From contig CM041201.1 of NCBI GenBank assembly GCA_023078555.1, forward strand, positions 7,757,172 through 7,821,171: 64,000 bases of DNA. The letters run 5' to 3'. This DNA is from Ulva prolifera. Taxonomy: Eukaryota > Chlorophyta > Ulvophyceae > Ulvales > Ulvaceae. A program made the translations under genes and the position numbers. The notes under the pieces are model-generated. The model ran no database searches and was not told the DNA's origin. It was given only the letters and a program-made list of their open reading frames with translations. Below are positions 42,295 to 53,459 of this stretch, in pieces; the first letter of the stretch is position 1; each line of letters begins with the position of its first letter.

Positions 42295-42717
42295 CTAGGC
42301 ATTTCCACGGCGCATCAGGTGTCTCACGCGGCTGGGGCCCGAGTTCTCATCGAAAAGTTGCAGATTGCTCGCTTGCTTATGAAGGCCAGGCGCACCAAGC
42401 CGTTGGGAGACGGCCCTTTGGCCGAAGCCTGACACGTCTGTGCCTCGCGGCTGCTGGATCACCGATGTGAGTGAGGCATGTCTCGTGTCCCAGTCCAAGC
42501 TGAAAAAGCATGGATTTGTGATGGCCCCCAAATACTGCGGGGGGGTCTGTGCCTCCCTTGCAAAGTTTCGGCACAGCTGTTGATATGCCTCATCACCTCC
42601 TGTCTTGTAATGCTTCCGAATGGTGGGCAGTACAGCATAGGCAAACATAGCAGCCACTTCACTCGAAGCGGGCGCTCTTGCCTTCTTGCCTTCTGCATTA
42701 TGCACACATGTTGGCAT
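42295..42717 (-). pseudogene. Unrecognised minus-strand coding block
   Basis: A 140-codon frame includes SSEVAAMFAYAVLPTIRKHY, DEAYQQLCRNFAREAQ and LDWDTRHASLTSVIQQPRG. It lies upstream (minus sense) of the DDE-like block and may be part of the same transposase gene. No motif confirms this. Confidence 0.35.
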
Positions 42718-42739
42718 CCTTGTTTTGTCATTGTGGCTT

Positions 42740-43480
42740 CTTGATTCAGATTACTTTTCTGAGAGCTGGCAGAGGCTGTTCTGAGATGTAACAGGCACTC
42801 CAGCTAAACTCTTGTGTGCCATGTGCAAGTGCTTGTCAGGTGGAGCTGCTGCAACAATTCCTATCCCAAGGTTACAAGCTGCACCCATGCCATGACCACC
42901 ATGGTCATGTTTGTGGGTGCATGATGCCCCCGAAGACTGAACCTACAAGCCCCTGTCAATGAAAGATGGATGGCAGATTCAAGGACAGTGGAGGTGCTTA
43001 AGCCCTGCAAGTGTGGAGGGAGGCTGGCTATTGTGGGCTGTTGTGCACACAGTGGCCCCTCCACTCAAAGACACAAAAGCATGATGGCATGATGGCATCA
43101 GTGGCATCTATGGCAGGGTGATGGCATCAGTGCACAGGGGTAAGAAGAGAAGCCGACGTGGATAACAGTCTAGGGAGGGGTGCAACCTAAAGCTGAACCT
43201 GGTGATGTCATCACCAGGTCCAGAGTGCAGGTTGGTTGCTGTTGAGGTGCATGGCAGCAATCACACTAGATCTAGGGTTGTTAAAAGTGATCATGTGAAA
43301 ATGATTGCATGTCTTGGTGCATGTATTACTTTGTATGGCTTGAGTGCATATGAATGTGTTTGTGATGTACAACAAGGGCGTTCTCGCTCTGCCAATGTGT
43401 TTGTTTCAGATGTTGATAGTATAGCTTTAGAGATTGTAAGCATGCTTGCATTGTTCACAACTTCCATGTGGTTTACCATG
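42740..43480. other. No gene seen
   Basis: GGTGATGTCATCACC at 43,199-43,213 is a short perfect palindrome. The remaining sequence shows CA/TG-rich words and the repeat ATGGCATCAGTG at about 43,090 and 43,120. Frames here are unsupported. Confidence 0.35.
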
Positions 43481-43499
43481 TGGTCACGAAATGCAGCAG

Positions 43500-44120
43500 C
43501 ACACCATGAACCATCGTAGATTGAACTTGCCCGTCGTGAAGGCTGCCCATTCTTCCTTCGAGCTCTTGTTGCGATACGCCTCGATCGCGCTTGGCTGATT
43601 ACATCACCGGTTGCGGACGATATCTTCCTTGTCAGCCTCAAAAATGTCATCATACCAGTATTTTGAACCCTTGGAACATTTTCTTCTCGCCCTCTTCGTT
43701 GACAGCTCCATGCCTGGCTCCATGATAAGGATACCAAGCATAGGTGCCGTACTGCTGGTGCACAGCTATGTACACGAGGATCAAGGGGAGTGTCCCTGCA
43801 CCGGCGCTTTCCAACTTGGTGTTCCTGATGGGTTGTGGTGTGCCACGGCACCACAGGCCAGTGATACCCTCCACCGTTGCTGATGGGTCAACACTGAAGG
43901 CATCCACCCACCGCTGGTTCATACCATTGCTTGGGTCCCACTTGCACTCTCCTGTGATGTTTGGCATGCAACTCCCACCAACAGTTGCCTGCTCTTGCTC
44001 TTTCTTCCTCTTGTTGTCTTGAGTTGGGGGCTTTACAATCACTGGCTCTACAGTCACTGCATTAAACTGCATTGGGCTCTGTCCTAGAATTGTGCGAGCA
44101 GACCCCTGCACCTCAATCAT
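43500..44120 (-). pseudogene. Unrecognised minus-strand gene start, frameshifted
   Basis: From 44,120 the frame reads QGSARTILGQSPMQFNAVTV, GSCMPNITGECKWDPSNGMN, TVEGITGLWCRGTPQPIRNT and LILVYIAVHQQYGTYAWYPY. At an AAAA run near 43,664 it must lose one base to continue KYWYDDIFEADKEDIVRNR, then TGA and SAIEAYRNKSSKEEWAAF. It may be the N-terminal half of the transposase-like gene to its left. No known domain. Confidence 0.4.
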
Positions 44121-44264
44121 ACTCGGTCATTGCAACTTATATGGGCTGTCAGCTCACATGAGGGGGGGAGCATGCATAGCAGGCAATGCCCTATGTGGGG
44201 GCATGCATTGTGGGGGGTGCAGATCAGACCGACAGGCTATGCAGTTGATGCTGCAAATTGGTAC

Positions 44265-44277
44265 ACTATATATAAAC
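44265..44277 (+). promoter_or_regulatory. TATA box upstream of the 44.3-kb gene
   Basis: ACTATATATAAAC lies about 60 bases before the open frame at 44,326. It matches the eukaryotic TATA(T/A)A(A) consensus. Confidence 0.5.
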
Positions 44278-44325
44278 ATGAGGTTGGCTGTATTGTGTTC
44301 TAAATTGAGCCTCATTTGAGCTCTG

Positions 44326-46320
44326 GTGCACCCGACCGCAACTTGGGAAGAACAGTTTGTCCATGACAACCTTACGCAACAAAACGGTATGTACGAAGCT
44401 CTTCATGCGGGGTATGGTGTTGCCGTGCGTGTCCAAGCTGCCCGCACGCAGTCGGGTCCCCCGAGGAAACGTGTGCGTGTGCCGCCCCCTAACAGCAGTC
44501 AAGAAACTTTCGATCTGTCCCAATGCTCGCACGGCTCGGAGCTCTCCGAAGAAGCTGTATTTCCTGATCCTTACGCGATGCGCGCCGCTGTGATAGAACA
44601 TGTGCGCGCCGCAATCGTAGCCGGTGCACCCTACGATGAAGACTTCGCGCGCCTTCTCCATGAGGAGTATGCACCGATGAACAACATGAGTGGATGCTCA
44701 CTGATTGACATCCACACGGCATGGGAGAGAGGGCACAGTCACGGTAAGTTGGTGCATGCGCGGTGCTCTTTGTCGTCTATATTTCTTGTAGAGCTTGTCC
44801 GCGTTAAGTTAACCTCTGGTTCAAAATGGTTGATGCTCCGCATAATTGCCAGATCATGTAGGAGACGGCAACACCATAGCTCTCTTGGTTGTATGCCGTG
44901 TCTACGGCTTCACTACATTTGTTTTTGTACCACCCCAGGACAATGTTTTGTCTACTCGTCAGCGTTCCTTCAAACCGATCCTCTTCAATCGAGCTGCACG
45001 CCTGACTGCCGATCGTCTGGTTGTCTGGTTGGTGTTAGAGAACTGCAAATTCACAACTCTCTCAGCAGCCGATGTGCGACTCAACAAATTACAACAGACA
45101 ATTTACCCCTCCGGCCAATCTCCTTTCGTACTCTGCAATGTAGAGGTGGATGCTGCTACTAGTTGGTGTGTCCCCACACCATGTAGACGTCTGATGCATC
45201 GGTTGTCCGCAACTCAATCAGCGGCACATGTCGTGACATTTCATGCAATGATGCATTGCCATCACTTCCTTGTTCAAATTGCATGGGTGATCCTAGGATC
45301 CTGTGGACTTGTAGATTCTGCCTGACACGCGCATGCCTGGCAGCAACATCAGTACCGCCCAAGAGACGGCTTTGGATCACGTCACGAAGATTGTAGAGGC
45401 TCTCAACAAACATGCGGATTCACGAGCTGTCATTCTGAGCTTGACAGTCTGAACACCGTTGACCGACCTGCCGGAGGACACGATCCCAATACCCCCGATC
45501 TGGGTACCGCCTTGGACCGGTTGTACGAAGCGGGTCTCATTCAAGAGGGTGTGCTTCGTGCATCACTGTGTTCCATCGTCTGTGCACGTATCGGCACCAT
45601 ACCTCTCCTCGAGGAGTGTAGATCTACAACATTTGCATCATACCAGAGAAGCAACCTGCGTATGGCTCTTCATGCATGCAATGTTGTGTGCACGACCCAT
45701 CTACCACACCATGCTCAAGAGATCGACTCGAATTGCTAATGTTTAAAGCATGCACATGTCCAGCCGCTCGTGAATTGTTCTTTGCAGGGGCTTTCTTCAT
45801 AGAACGTGGCAAATGCAACGAGCGAAGGCATATACAATGCATGGCCAAGGCTCACTGTGTGCACGATCGGGACAAGGCACAACTTCTCTTACGGGAGTAC
45901 ATCCTACAGTGCTTGAAGGCCAGCGACGCCCCTGCCAACGTGCGGCGTGCGTCATATCACTTCATGGTCAAGCTTTACGACGAAGACGGCCGAGCCATCA
46001 CATGGATGTCCATGCTCGGATGTGACGCAAAATGCATGTGTCGCACATTGAAAATTGCTCTCCGATTAGCGAATTGGATTCATGCGTTGGTATTTCTCTT
46101 TGTTTGTCACTCGTTGGTTGTGCTCTTGTGCTCTTGTGCCTATCACTCGGACACAACGGCTACAAGCAGCGCAGGCACAATATCTGGCACAATGCCTATG
46201 GCCATACACAGTGTTTCCATGCATATTGTGACGGGCGTCAATCGCGAATTTGCTCCACCTGCTTCCGTTGCCAGTTGCTGCCGGCATACATTCTGCGTGA
46301 ACCTGAATCCGCCTTGAAGG
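44326..46320 (+). pseudogene. Multi-exon gene with OTU-like domain, decayed
   Basis: Exon-like blocks on one strand: 44,326-44,743 (PRKRVRVPPPNSSQETFDLS, DPYAMRAAVIEHVRAAIVAG, ARLLHEEYAPMNNMSG), 44,846-45,160 (HVGDGNTIALLVVCRVYGFT, KFTTLSA), 45,480-45,739 (ALDRLYEAGLIQEGVLRASL), 45,745-46,030 (FKACTCPAARELFFAGAFF, NVRRASYHFMVKLYDEDGR) and 46,150-46,316 (CFHAYCDGRQSRICSTCFRC). The second-half order LR-x-x-V...F...Y-x-x-M...GDxxTIxALxxxYxF resembles OTU cysteine proteases. The catalytic DGNC motif is not evident, so if OTU it is probably inactive. Exon limits are approximate. Confidence 0.35.
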
Positions 46321-46329
46321 TACATTATG

Positions 46330-46900
46330 AAAGAAGATGGGGTAAAGGACCGCAACGGTGTCTTCAACAACGTCCGCGTGCCTTGGAGAGTCGGAGGCAG
46401 CCTTGCAGTCTGCAAAGTTCGCGTACCATCAGCGGTCGATGGACTTGTTGATTGGCCTTGACCATGTTGTTGGCACATCAATCTCAATATATGTGGTCAT
46501 ATGCACTGCGTTTCACAGCATCAGCATAGGAACTTTGACCGGCAATAGAGTTATTTAGACGCCAGATATTTCGCCTCGATCAGTGTTTGCCACGTGAAGC
46601 TTACTACGTACATTGTATGCAGGAGGGCGTGGTGTGGTCATGAATATCTTGCATGCCATGAACGCCATCCACGACTCGCTTCAATGCAATCACGATTTGC
46701 CCATTGGACTCGTATACATTGTTATGTCCGGCATGTCACCACCAGAAGGTAATGAAATCGATGCGAATGATGATCCCTCCGGGGCAGCCAGAGACAAGGT
46801 TTTCGATGCCATAGAGCCCCTTGTGGCATTCCAGGCCGCCCTCAGAGCCACACAAGCCCAAGAGCGCAACAGAGACTGTGTCATCATTGCTGATGAGGCC
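46330..46900. other. Junction region before gypsy gag remnant
   Basis: One open frame (46,613-46,960) contains PPEGNEIDANDDPSGAARDK and VFDAIEPLVAFQAALRATQA, which may be more 5' gag or unrelated. It runs into recognisable gag at about 46,965. Not matched in the fresher copy at 60.7 kb. Confidence 0.3.
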
Positions 46901-46959
46901 GCTGCCCTCGCGTTAGCTGTTGATAATGTCAGGCCCGCCTATGCCCCACAGCAGACGAC

Positions 46960-48126
46960 CTTGCAGGCACACTGCACAACTCGGCAGTGGTTCGAAACAA
47001 TCTGTGACAAGTATTCACGAACGGGCAGTTCCTACACAATATTGAACGCGCCTGGCAGTCGTACAGAGCGGACGAATCTGTCAATTTCAACAAGCTCATG
47101 CACCATATCAGTGAATACTACCGCCTCATTTTTCTGGACTACGCCCACATGCCCGGCAAGCAGAGTAAGCTAGATTTTGCGTGCATTCTGTTTGTCAAGC
47201 TGCAAACACTTATGCAGCCGTCAGCGACGTCGCCCGTCACTCATACCCTTGCTATGTTCATGCCGCTGTCACAATTGGTCTCGAAATTCAACGAAGAACT
47301 AAAGCCAGCCATGAATGAATGCACTGACCGCGCTGATGCCATTGCCACTTCGTTTATCGAATGGGTGATTCCCCAATTACTACGCATTGGCGAGTCAGCG
47401 AACACCGTCAGACGCTACGCGCTGCCTGACATTGATACTCAATTTGATTATGCCACATTGCAAGGCAGGCGCAAACCGTCTCGTGGTGTGTCGGAGACTC
47501 ACCAGTTGCAGGCAGCGGTAGCTGCCCATTCACCTGACCGACCTTTGCGTGTGCAGCAACGTCAGCCTCAAAAGGGTGGTACCCACCTAGCTCATATTCC
47601 TAACCTAAAGGAAGCATGCAACACCGACAGCCCACAAATCCTGCAGTCATTCGTCAACACGCTCCGTGCGGACCCTTACGCCAAACTCACAACGGAATTC
47701 GACACCGCATTTGACCTTGAGCTTGAAGGCGGCGACACGTCTCTCCACGGCGCGCTGGCGCACGCCACTGAACCATTCACTGTTGTCGAGCCCACGTTCA
47801 TCAGCTGCATGCAACTGCTCTTGAAAGTGTATTTTCTGTACCCTTACAAGCAGTGCGGGTTGTGCCCACCCTACCGCGCAGACCCAGCGTCGGGCATGCA
47901 TGCGCTCGACCAATGCCCAACATTCAACCGCGTCGCTAAGCAGTTCTTCTCCAGTGAGTTCAACCGCCGCCGCGAGTTTAGCCCCATGCCGGCTTGTTAT
48001 GACCCAGCGGTCCCAGCGGAGAGGACGGACAAGGGCAAGCGCGATCGGTACGACCCCATCTGCAAAGGCCTCAACAAGCCAAAGCGGACACGTCCATCCA
48101 CGGACGCCGCTGCACATATCCGCTGA
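46960..48126 (+). pseudogene. gag: Ty3/gypsy gag, decayed copy, 5'-truncated
   Basis: It aligns with residues about 370-769 of the gag at 60,703-63,012: TVRQW..., HNIE, FNKLMHHISEYYRLIFLDYA, KLDFACILFVKL, GESANTVRRY and a zinc-knuckle-like CGLCPPYRADPASGMHALDQC. A missing T near 47,020 shifts the first part. It ends at TGA 48,124-48,126 in CGC-TGA-GA, the same context as the fresh copy. Confidence 0.75.
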
Positions 48127-48224
48127 GATGCGGGCAAGCCGCCTGTCACGTGCCCTTCGTGGGCGGCAGAGCCACACATCTTGATTCCGGCACTTTGTCC
48201 ACAGTCAACAACTATGATTGAGAT

Positions 48225-49049
48225 TTGATGTCTGGAGGTGACTTGTTGTTTGATCTGCACCTTCTCACTACCAGCATCTCTGTCACACTGCCTTGCTCAG
48301 ACCAAGCACATGTTGCAATGAGACACATTCACACACTGGATATGAATCAGCATAAAGTCACTCTTTTCATCCCCTCTCGTATCTTTGACTCCGCGGCTGT
48401 CACATATTTCCTGCGCCGGCACACACAATCCATAGTTGATGAGGCCTGTAACTTCTTTCAGGACACATCGGGTGCATCTGTTCCAGGAAAACAAAAACAT
48501 CATATTTGCACACTTGTCACGAATCAACGCGCGCCTGTCTTGCCATCGCGAATGTCTGCGGTGTCAGCTCAACCAGCAGCATTTGTGGATTTAGTTTGCA
48601 CAATGAAAATCAAAGTCCGAGGTCACTACACGAAAGTAATGAGTGACACAGCATCCAACCACAGCATGATCACACGCTCTGTTCTAACTCGACATGACAT
48701 CAGCTGGTCACACAAACACACTGTCACTCAGGGAATTTCGGCCTCAGAGGCTACTTGTTTGGGCTCCGTGCACCTAGAGAGCCGCGGACACATCATCAAT
48801 GTGAAGTACACTGTGGTTGAGTCCTTGCCCACCGCAGCCACAGAGCTGGATCCCAATGAGGTCCTCTTTGCTCTTGACGTTATCTCTACAGTAGGCATGC
48901 AGTTGTCTTTCCACAAGCAACACATCCAGATCACGATTCCTTCTCCCGCTGTCCACTCCAAAAAGTGGAGGCAGGGAACACCTTGGTTTGCTGCATATCG
49001 TCTTCACCACAACACACCACGGAATCAAGTGATCTGGATGACTTTGTGA
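48225..49049 (+). pseudogene. Gypsy protease region, decayed copy
   Basis: It starts MSGGDLLFDLHLL (fresh copy MSGSLSLFDLHDL) and carries the retropepsin loop as MSDTASNHSMITRSVL, then GISASEATCLGSV and LFALDVIS, which fit the protease flap and C-terminal strand. An extra G just before the ATG (TTTGATG against TTTATG) puts it out of frame with the gag readthrough frame. The catalytic DTG/DSG is DTA here and in the fresh copy. Confidence 0.7.
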
Positions 49050-50640
49050 TCTCACAACGTGAACTCAAGGACTTGAATGCTAAGGCTCGCATGGGCAAGC
49101 ACCCTCTGTTTATAGCCCACGTGAAACCGACCGCAGCATCATTGAATGTCAGTTGTGCAAACACACGAAAGAAAGAATATTTATCTGAGCAGGTGGCCCT
49201 TGCACATCAGATGCAGGCCTCTGATACACAACCACCTGCTATCCGACTTGTCATTGACAAGCATACATGAGACGGCGGCCCCTTGGGCCCCTCCCATCAC
49301 ATTAGCATGTGGTTTTGAGATGGACATCGATCTGCTTCCTGGTGCACGCCCAAAGGCGGCCAAGCAGCGATTGAAACCTCTGGAGCAGCTAGAGCTGAAG
49401 AAGCAGCTCCAGCACCTCATCGACATGGGATGGGACAAACCGTCTATCTCACCATGGGCATCATGTGTCTTGATTGCACCCAAACCAGGCGGAAAGCTAA
49501 GGTTGTACATTGACTATCGTTATTTGAATGAGAACACCATCAAAACACGTATCCGCTGGCGCGAATAGATACGCTTCTGGATCAACTCAAGGGCCACATA
49601 TACTTCAGTGCACTAGATCTGCAGTCGGGATATCATCAAATCAAAATTTCGGATTCAGCGGGACTCAAATCAGCTTTCAGAACCCCCGGCGGCATATACC
49701 AGTGGACAGGCAAGCCGTTTGGGCTGTTAAATGCACCATTTCTGTGTTCTAGAAAGCGATGGATGTGGTACCGAAAGTACTCATAGGCAAAATATCTCTT
49801 GCAAATTTGGATGATATCATTGTTTAGCGGAATCTGAAGAGCAGCATGCCACGAATCTGGACACGGTCCTCACGTGTTCAGCCCAGCACAATTTCTTTTG
49901 CCACAGACAAATGCCAGTTCACGTTACAGGAAATAAGTACTTGGGTCATATTGTCACAGCACATACTGTGACACCAGACCCAACAAAGTCGCGGTGCTAC
50001 AACAGTGGCCCATGGCAGACATGGTGGCATCACCCAACAACATCCGATCATTACAGGGCCTCGCTGGGTATTTTGGGAGATTTGTGCCGAAGTTCCCCAC
50101 ATGGGCGGACCCGCTACTGCATCGAATCAGCACCAAAGAGCACCAGCCTTGGACTGTCCAATGCACAGAATCATTCAATAATATCAAGGTTGCTTTGGTT
50201 AATGCCACAGTTCTTAGGCACCCAGATTCATCTAAACCATACCATACTTACACCGATCATCGGATTATGCATATGGAGCGGTCCTCACTCAGGAACACGA
50301 GGGCAGCCTCGCTCATGTGGCCTAGATTGGGCGGAAGCTCAATAGGGCTGAGGAGAATTATTACACTCTTGAAAAAGGGCTAGGCGCGATTGTCTTTGCA
50401 TGTAGACAATGGCGTTGTTATCGGAAGAACCATCAATTTTTTATTCATTCAGATCACAACCCGCTCAGATTCTTACAGACTCAAAAAAAGCTTGCTGGCA
50501 AACATGCCCGATGAGTCCTCGTCACGTATCAACATGATGAAGACCCGGGTATCGCGATGGCAGGCTTGGAACCTGTTGCTCCACTGCCCATGCGGGCGGG
50601 CAGAGGTTACGCCCTTGGTTCTTGGAGCCGCAGTGTGATT
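49050..50640 (+). pseudogene. pol: Gypsy reverse transcriptase and RNase H, decayed
   Basis: In shifting frames: ISQRELKDLNAKARMGKHPL, then HLIDMGWDKPSISPWASCVL and GGKLRLYIDYRYLNENTIK (49,420-49,545), FSALDLQSGYHQIK and GKPFGLLNAPF (49,600-49,745), NLDDIIV where YxDD is expected (49,797-49,825), KYLGHIVTAHTVTPDP, LAGYFGRFVPKFPTWADPLL, YAYGAVLTQEHEG and LNRAEENYYTLEKGLGAIVF, then HSDHNPLRFLQTQKKL (50,440-50,490). This is the Ty3/gypsy RT, connection and RNase H order. No integrase follows; similarity ends near 50,600. Confidence 0.85.
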
Positions 50641-50883
50641 GTAGGCCAGCTTAGTCCAGCGAGATTAGTGCTGGCATCTCTGGGAATGGCAACAATATCA
50701 AGGCTTGTGCCTGCCTGCTAATATAGTACATAAGTGCACATTTTCTGGTTACAGTGCCCTGTTAAAGCATCCTGATTAATTTGGTCTTTCGACCGGTCCA
50801 ATAATTAGAGTCCCCGCGGACAGGTGGTCCAATATTTAGCGGTGGCCGGTCCAATAATTAGAGGTCTCAATGATTAGAGGTGA
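50641..50883. other. No gene seen; short CCGGTCCAATAATTAGAG repeats
   Basis: CCGGTCCAATAATTAGAG occurs at about 50,795 and 50,848 with a variant (GTGGTCCAATATTTAGCG) between them. It separates the gypsy remnant from X4. Confidence 0.4.
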
Positions 50884-51798
50884 TACGGTATGTACAAAAC
50901 AATTGTTTTGTCAACATACTACATTGCGTTGTCTACAGCAATAGACAACTGTGTGTAGATGGCAGAAAAGCTCATCAAGATCGAACGGGCATGTCCAAAC
51001 GGAGTTTCAGGTGCATGACAAAACAAGTGGCCACGGTCAGATGTTGGGAGGGGGGTTGAATAGTCCGATGGGTGGAGGCAAAGGCCGTCGCGCGAGCATA
51101 CCCTACGTAGCAGGTGTTAAAGCCATCGATTCTGTGACTGTCGCGGCGATACTGGTGCGCTTGCGCTCATTGTTGACGTATATATGAAGTGCCCAACCAT
51201 ATCATTGGCAAAACGATTGATTTATACAAATTATGTTGGCAATTGCCATTTGCATTGGTTGTGGAACACAACGCTGTAATTACAATTGTTTGTGGGGCGC
51301 TTGCTATCGCTACCGATGTCAGTAATGATAATGCGACTGAGCTAAACTCGCCTTGTCTCGGCGCATACCCTGCGCGGGCGATGACCATTTTGACGGACGA
51401 AAGTCAGGTGAGATCCGTGAGCAACACCTGGACTTGTATGACCGCCCTAAAGGGAGGGGCCATCATGTGGCTACAAACAGCCCTTGCCTCGCCTTCCCCA
51501 GAAGTGTGTTGGGCGGGATTTTTTGGATGAGTGGGGAGGGGATCCGTTTTGCTATTACGCCAAAAGCTACGTGTGGCTGCCAACCGCAGTCGTCCGGCAT
51601 GGCACAACCGGTGGGGCAGAGTTTGTTGACTCTGATGCAGTACAGATAGGCATGGCATTTTATGCCAACATGCGATCGGTGTCGGCACTCCACAAAGCGG
51701 TGCAGCAAAATCCCAATGCGCCGGCATCGAGGAGTGTGAACGGGTTCTTGAAACCCAAGACATGTAGCAAGAAGCAAGTGGTAGTAAGCCAAGGGTAG
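50884..51798 (+). pseudogene. Family X copy 4 with intact Harbinger target
   Basis: Over 90% like 38,204-39,890 without the 811-bp insert. It reads RAMTILTDESQVRSV, MWLQTALASPSPEVCWAG, VWLPTAVVRHGTTGGAEF and DSDAVQIGMAFYANMRSVSA, ending SQG-TAG at 51,796-51,798. Two frame changes break it. The preceding block encodes GGGLNSPMGGGKGRRASIPY. Confidence 0.65.
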
Positions 51799-51817
51799 AG
51801 CGTAAGACCTCTTAAGT

Positions 51818-52120
51818 ATGTCAAGAACAGAGTTGATGATAATTGTGCGACTACAAAAGTACATCAAACTAGGTCAAGGACAACCACTCTCTTGTAAGAT
51901 TAGCATACGCAATGACCCAAGGTACAATGCAGCAGTGCCCGCGTCACCAATGTCACGAACTATGGATGTTGGAGCCCGTATTGCAAAGTGTCTACGGTCT
52001 TGTGAAACCGTCGGCCACCTGAGCCGGTATGTCTCAAACTGCGGAGGTGAGCTAATGTGTTCCGCTACAGATCCTATGAAGCAAGTGCGGTGTACACCAT
52101 GTTGCGTGCAAACAATCTAA
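51818..52120 (+). CDS. Unrecognised short ORF
   Basis: A 100-codon frame includes KYIKLGQGQPLSCKISIRND and SRTMDVGARIAKCLRSCETV. It lies between X4 and the gene A fragment. Coding status is uncertain. Confidence 0.25.
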   Translation: MSRTELMIIVRLQKYIKLGQGQPLSCKISIRNDPRYNAAVPASPMSRTMDVGARIAKCLRSCETVGHLSRYVSNCGGELMCSATDPMKQVRCTPCCVQTI

Positions 52121-52226
52121 CCCTGCTCTCCCAACCTCTTGAAAGTAAGACACCATGCTCGCGGGCATGCAGTGGTGATACATAAACTGGACATCACCCT
52201 TTTATATCCCAAGACTAAAAGCACTG

Positions 52227-52490
52227 GTGGTTATGACCACTGACACTTCCCTCTTTGCCTTGCCTCGAGCACAGCCACGGGTCAGGCCCCGCAATGAGAC
52301 GAAAGTGCACAACCTCACTGCAGAGTGGCCTGTGGTATGGTCCGAGAAAGACACGGAGTTGTACAAATGCATTCTTTGCCGCGATGTGCACTCTCAGGAA
52401 ACGGAGGTGACTACTTACTTTTGCAAGGGCATACCGTGCACCTCTAATGTATGCTCGAACCGATCCCATATTTGACAAACAAGGTATGAG
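52227..52490 (+). pseudogene. Gene A exon 1 fragment, third copy
   Basis: The frame RPRNETKVHNLTAEWPVVWS with EKDTELYKCILCRDV aligns with copy 1 MPRKEMLVRNLTAGWPVVWS, DKDAAWYKCIPCRDV. Similarity fades after IFDKQG (copy 1 VFEEQG). Only this exon portion is present, so it is an old partial copy. Confidence 0.6.
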
Positions 52491-52499
52491 TAGATGATG

Positions 52500-53021
52500 C
52501 GTGTGACACTAGGAACTCGAGACAAATGGATCCCTCGGCATAATCAGTGCGGTCCTCAAGCGGACCACAGCTGAAACAATCCCAGACGCCATTCGTTTAC
52601 ATGCCCGTGACGCAATGGCGCACGCTGACACTACTAGACGTGTGCATGCGTAAGTACACTATGCACCAATGAACCCGAGCAGGATATATGGATGTCATTG
52701 GGCAAGTTACACGTGAAAGGGCGACATGATGTGTGCGTTGCAGAATTTTCAAAGATCCCTAACTTTGATCGTCTGACGGAGGAGGGGGTTGTGTGTGAGG
52801 GGGTTGGGTGATGAACGGTACTCGCTCTTGCACCTGCCCGTGGTTTTTCAGTGCTGGAAATGTCTTGACACATGCCCATGCGGACGACCCTAATGTGATA
52901 TCGGCGAGAGACGCGTGCCCACGCATGCGCGCAATTTTTGAGTTTTTATTCCCCGTGAAATTTACACCAAAGCAATAGGGTTTTGGCGTGGACAGGAGTG
53001 TCGTAGGATGATGGTTGACAT
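52500..53021. other. No gene seen
   Basis: A possible continuation of the gene A fragment (SLGIISAVLKRTT near 52,535) is too weak to call. A purine-rich tract lies at 52,780-52,810. Confidence 0.3.
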
Positions 53022-53443
53022 GTGAACGTTAAGGGCGCTTTCGGGTTCATTCAAAAGTCCAAGGACACCGTCGGCATTCCAATGGGGTTTGCGCATGCTA
53101 TCTACACATACTACGTAGGCGGAGATCAAAGTGAGCATTGGTGCATCTTGGGAGGCCCTCAATTGATGCGCAGTGAAAAGACAGGTTTTGAAGCATTCTT
53201 TGTCTTTGGGAGGTGTCAGGAAGTAGGTGTTCGTGTGGGAACAACACTAAACATTACATATACCTATTGCGCCCATTGGCTATGCTTTGGATTTCCGACA
53301 ATTTCAAGCTGGAAATGAATGATTTTGACCATAAGGGCGAGTATACCGCTTTGAACCGACATTGGGTTGAATTCAAATTCACTAGTTCTAGGTCGGAAAG
53401 TGCTTTGAAAAGGTGTAAAGCCGCGGATGTAGTGGCTATGTAA
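53022..53443 (+). CDS. Unrecognised coding-like block
   Basis: Frames read KGAFGFIQKSKDTVGIPMGF, HAIYTYYVGGDQSEHWCILG and then, in the next frame, MNDFDHKGEYTALNRHWVEF with KRCKAADVVAM-TAA. An intron or a shift near 53,250 would be required. The GAFGFIQ start only superficially resembles cold-shock RNA-binding motifs. Confidence 0.3.
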
Positions 53444-53459
53444 TGGCATAGCAGCCTCG

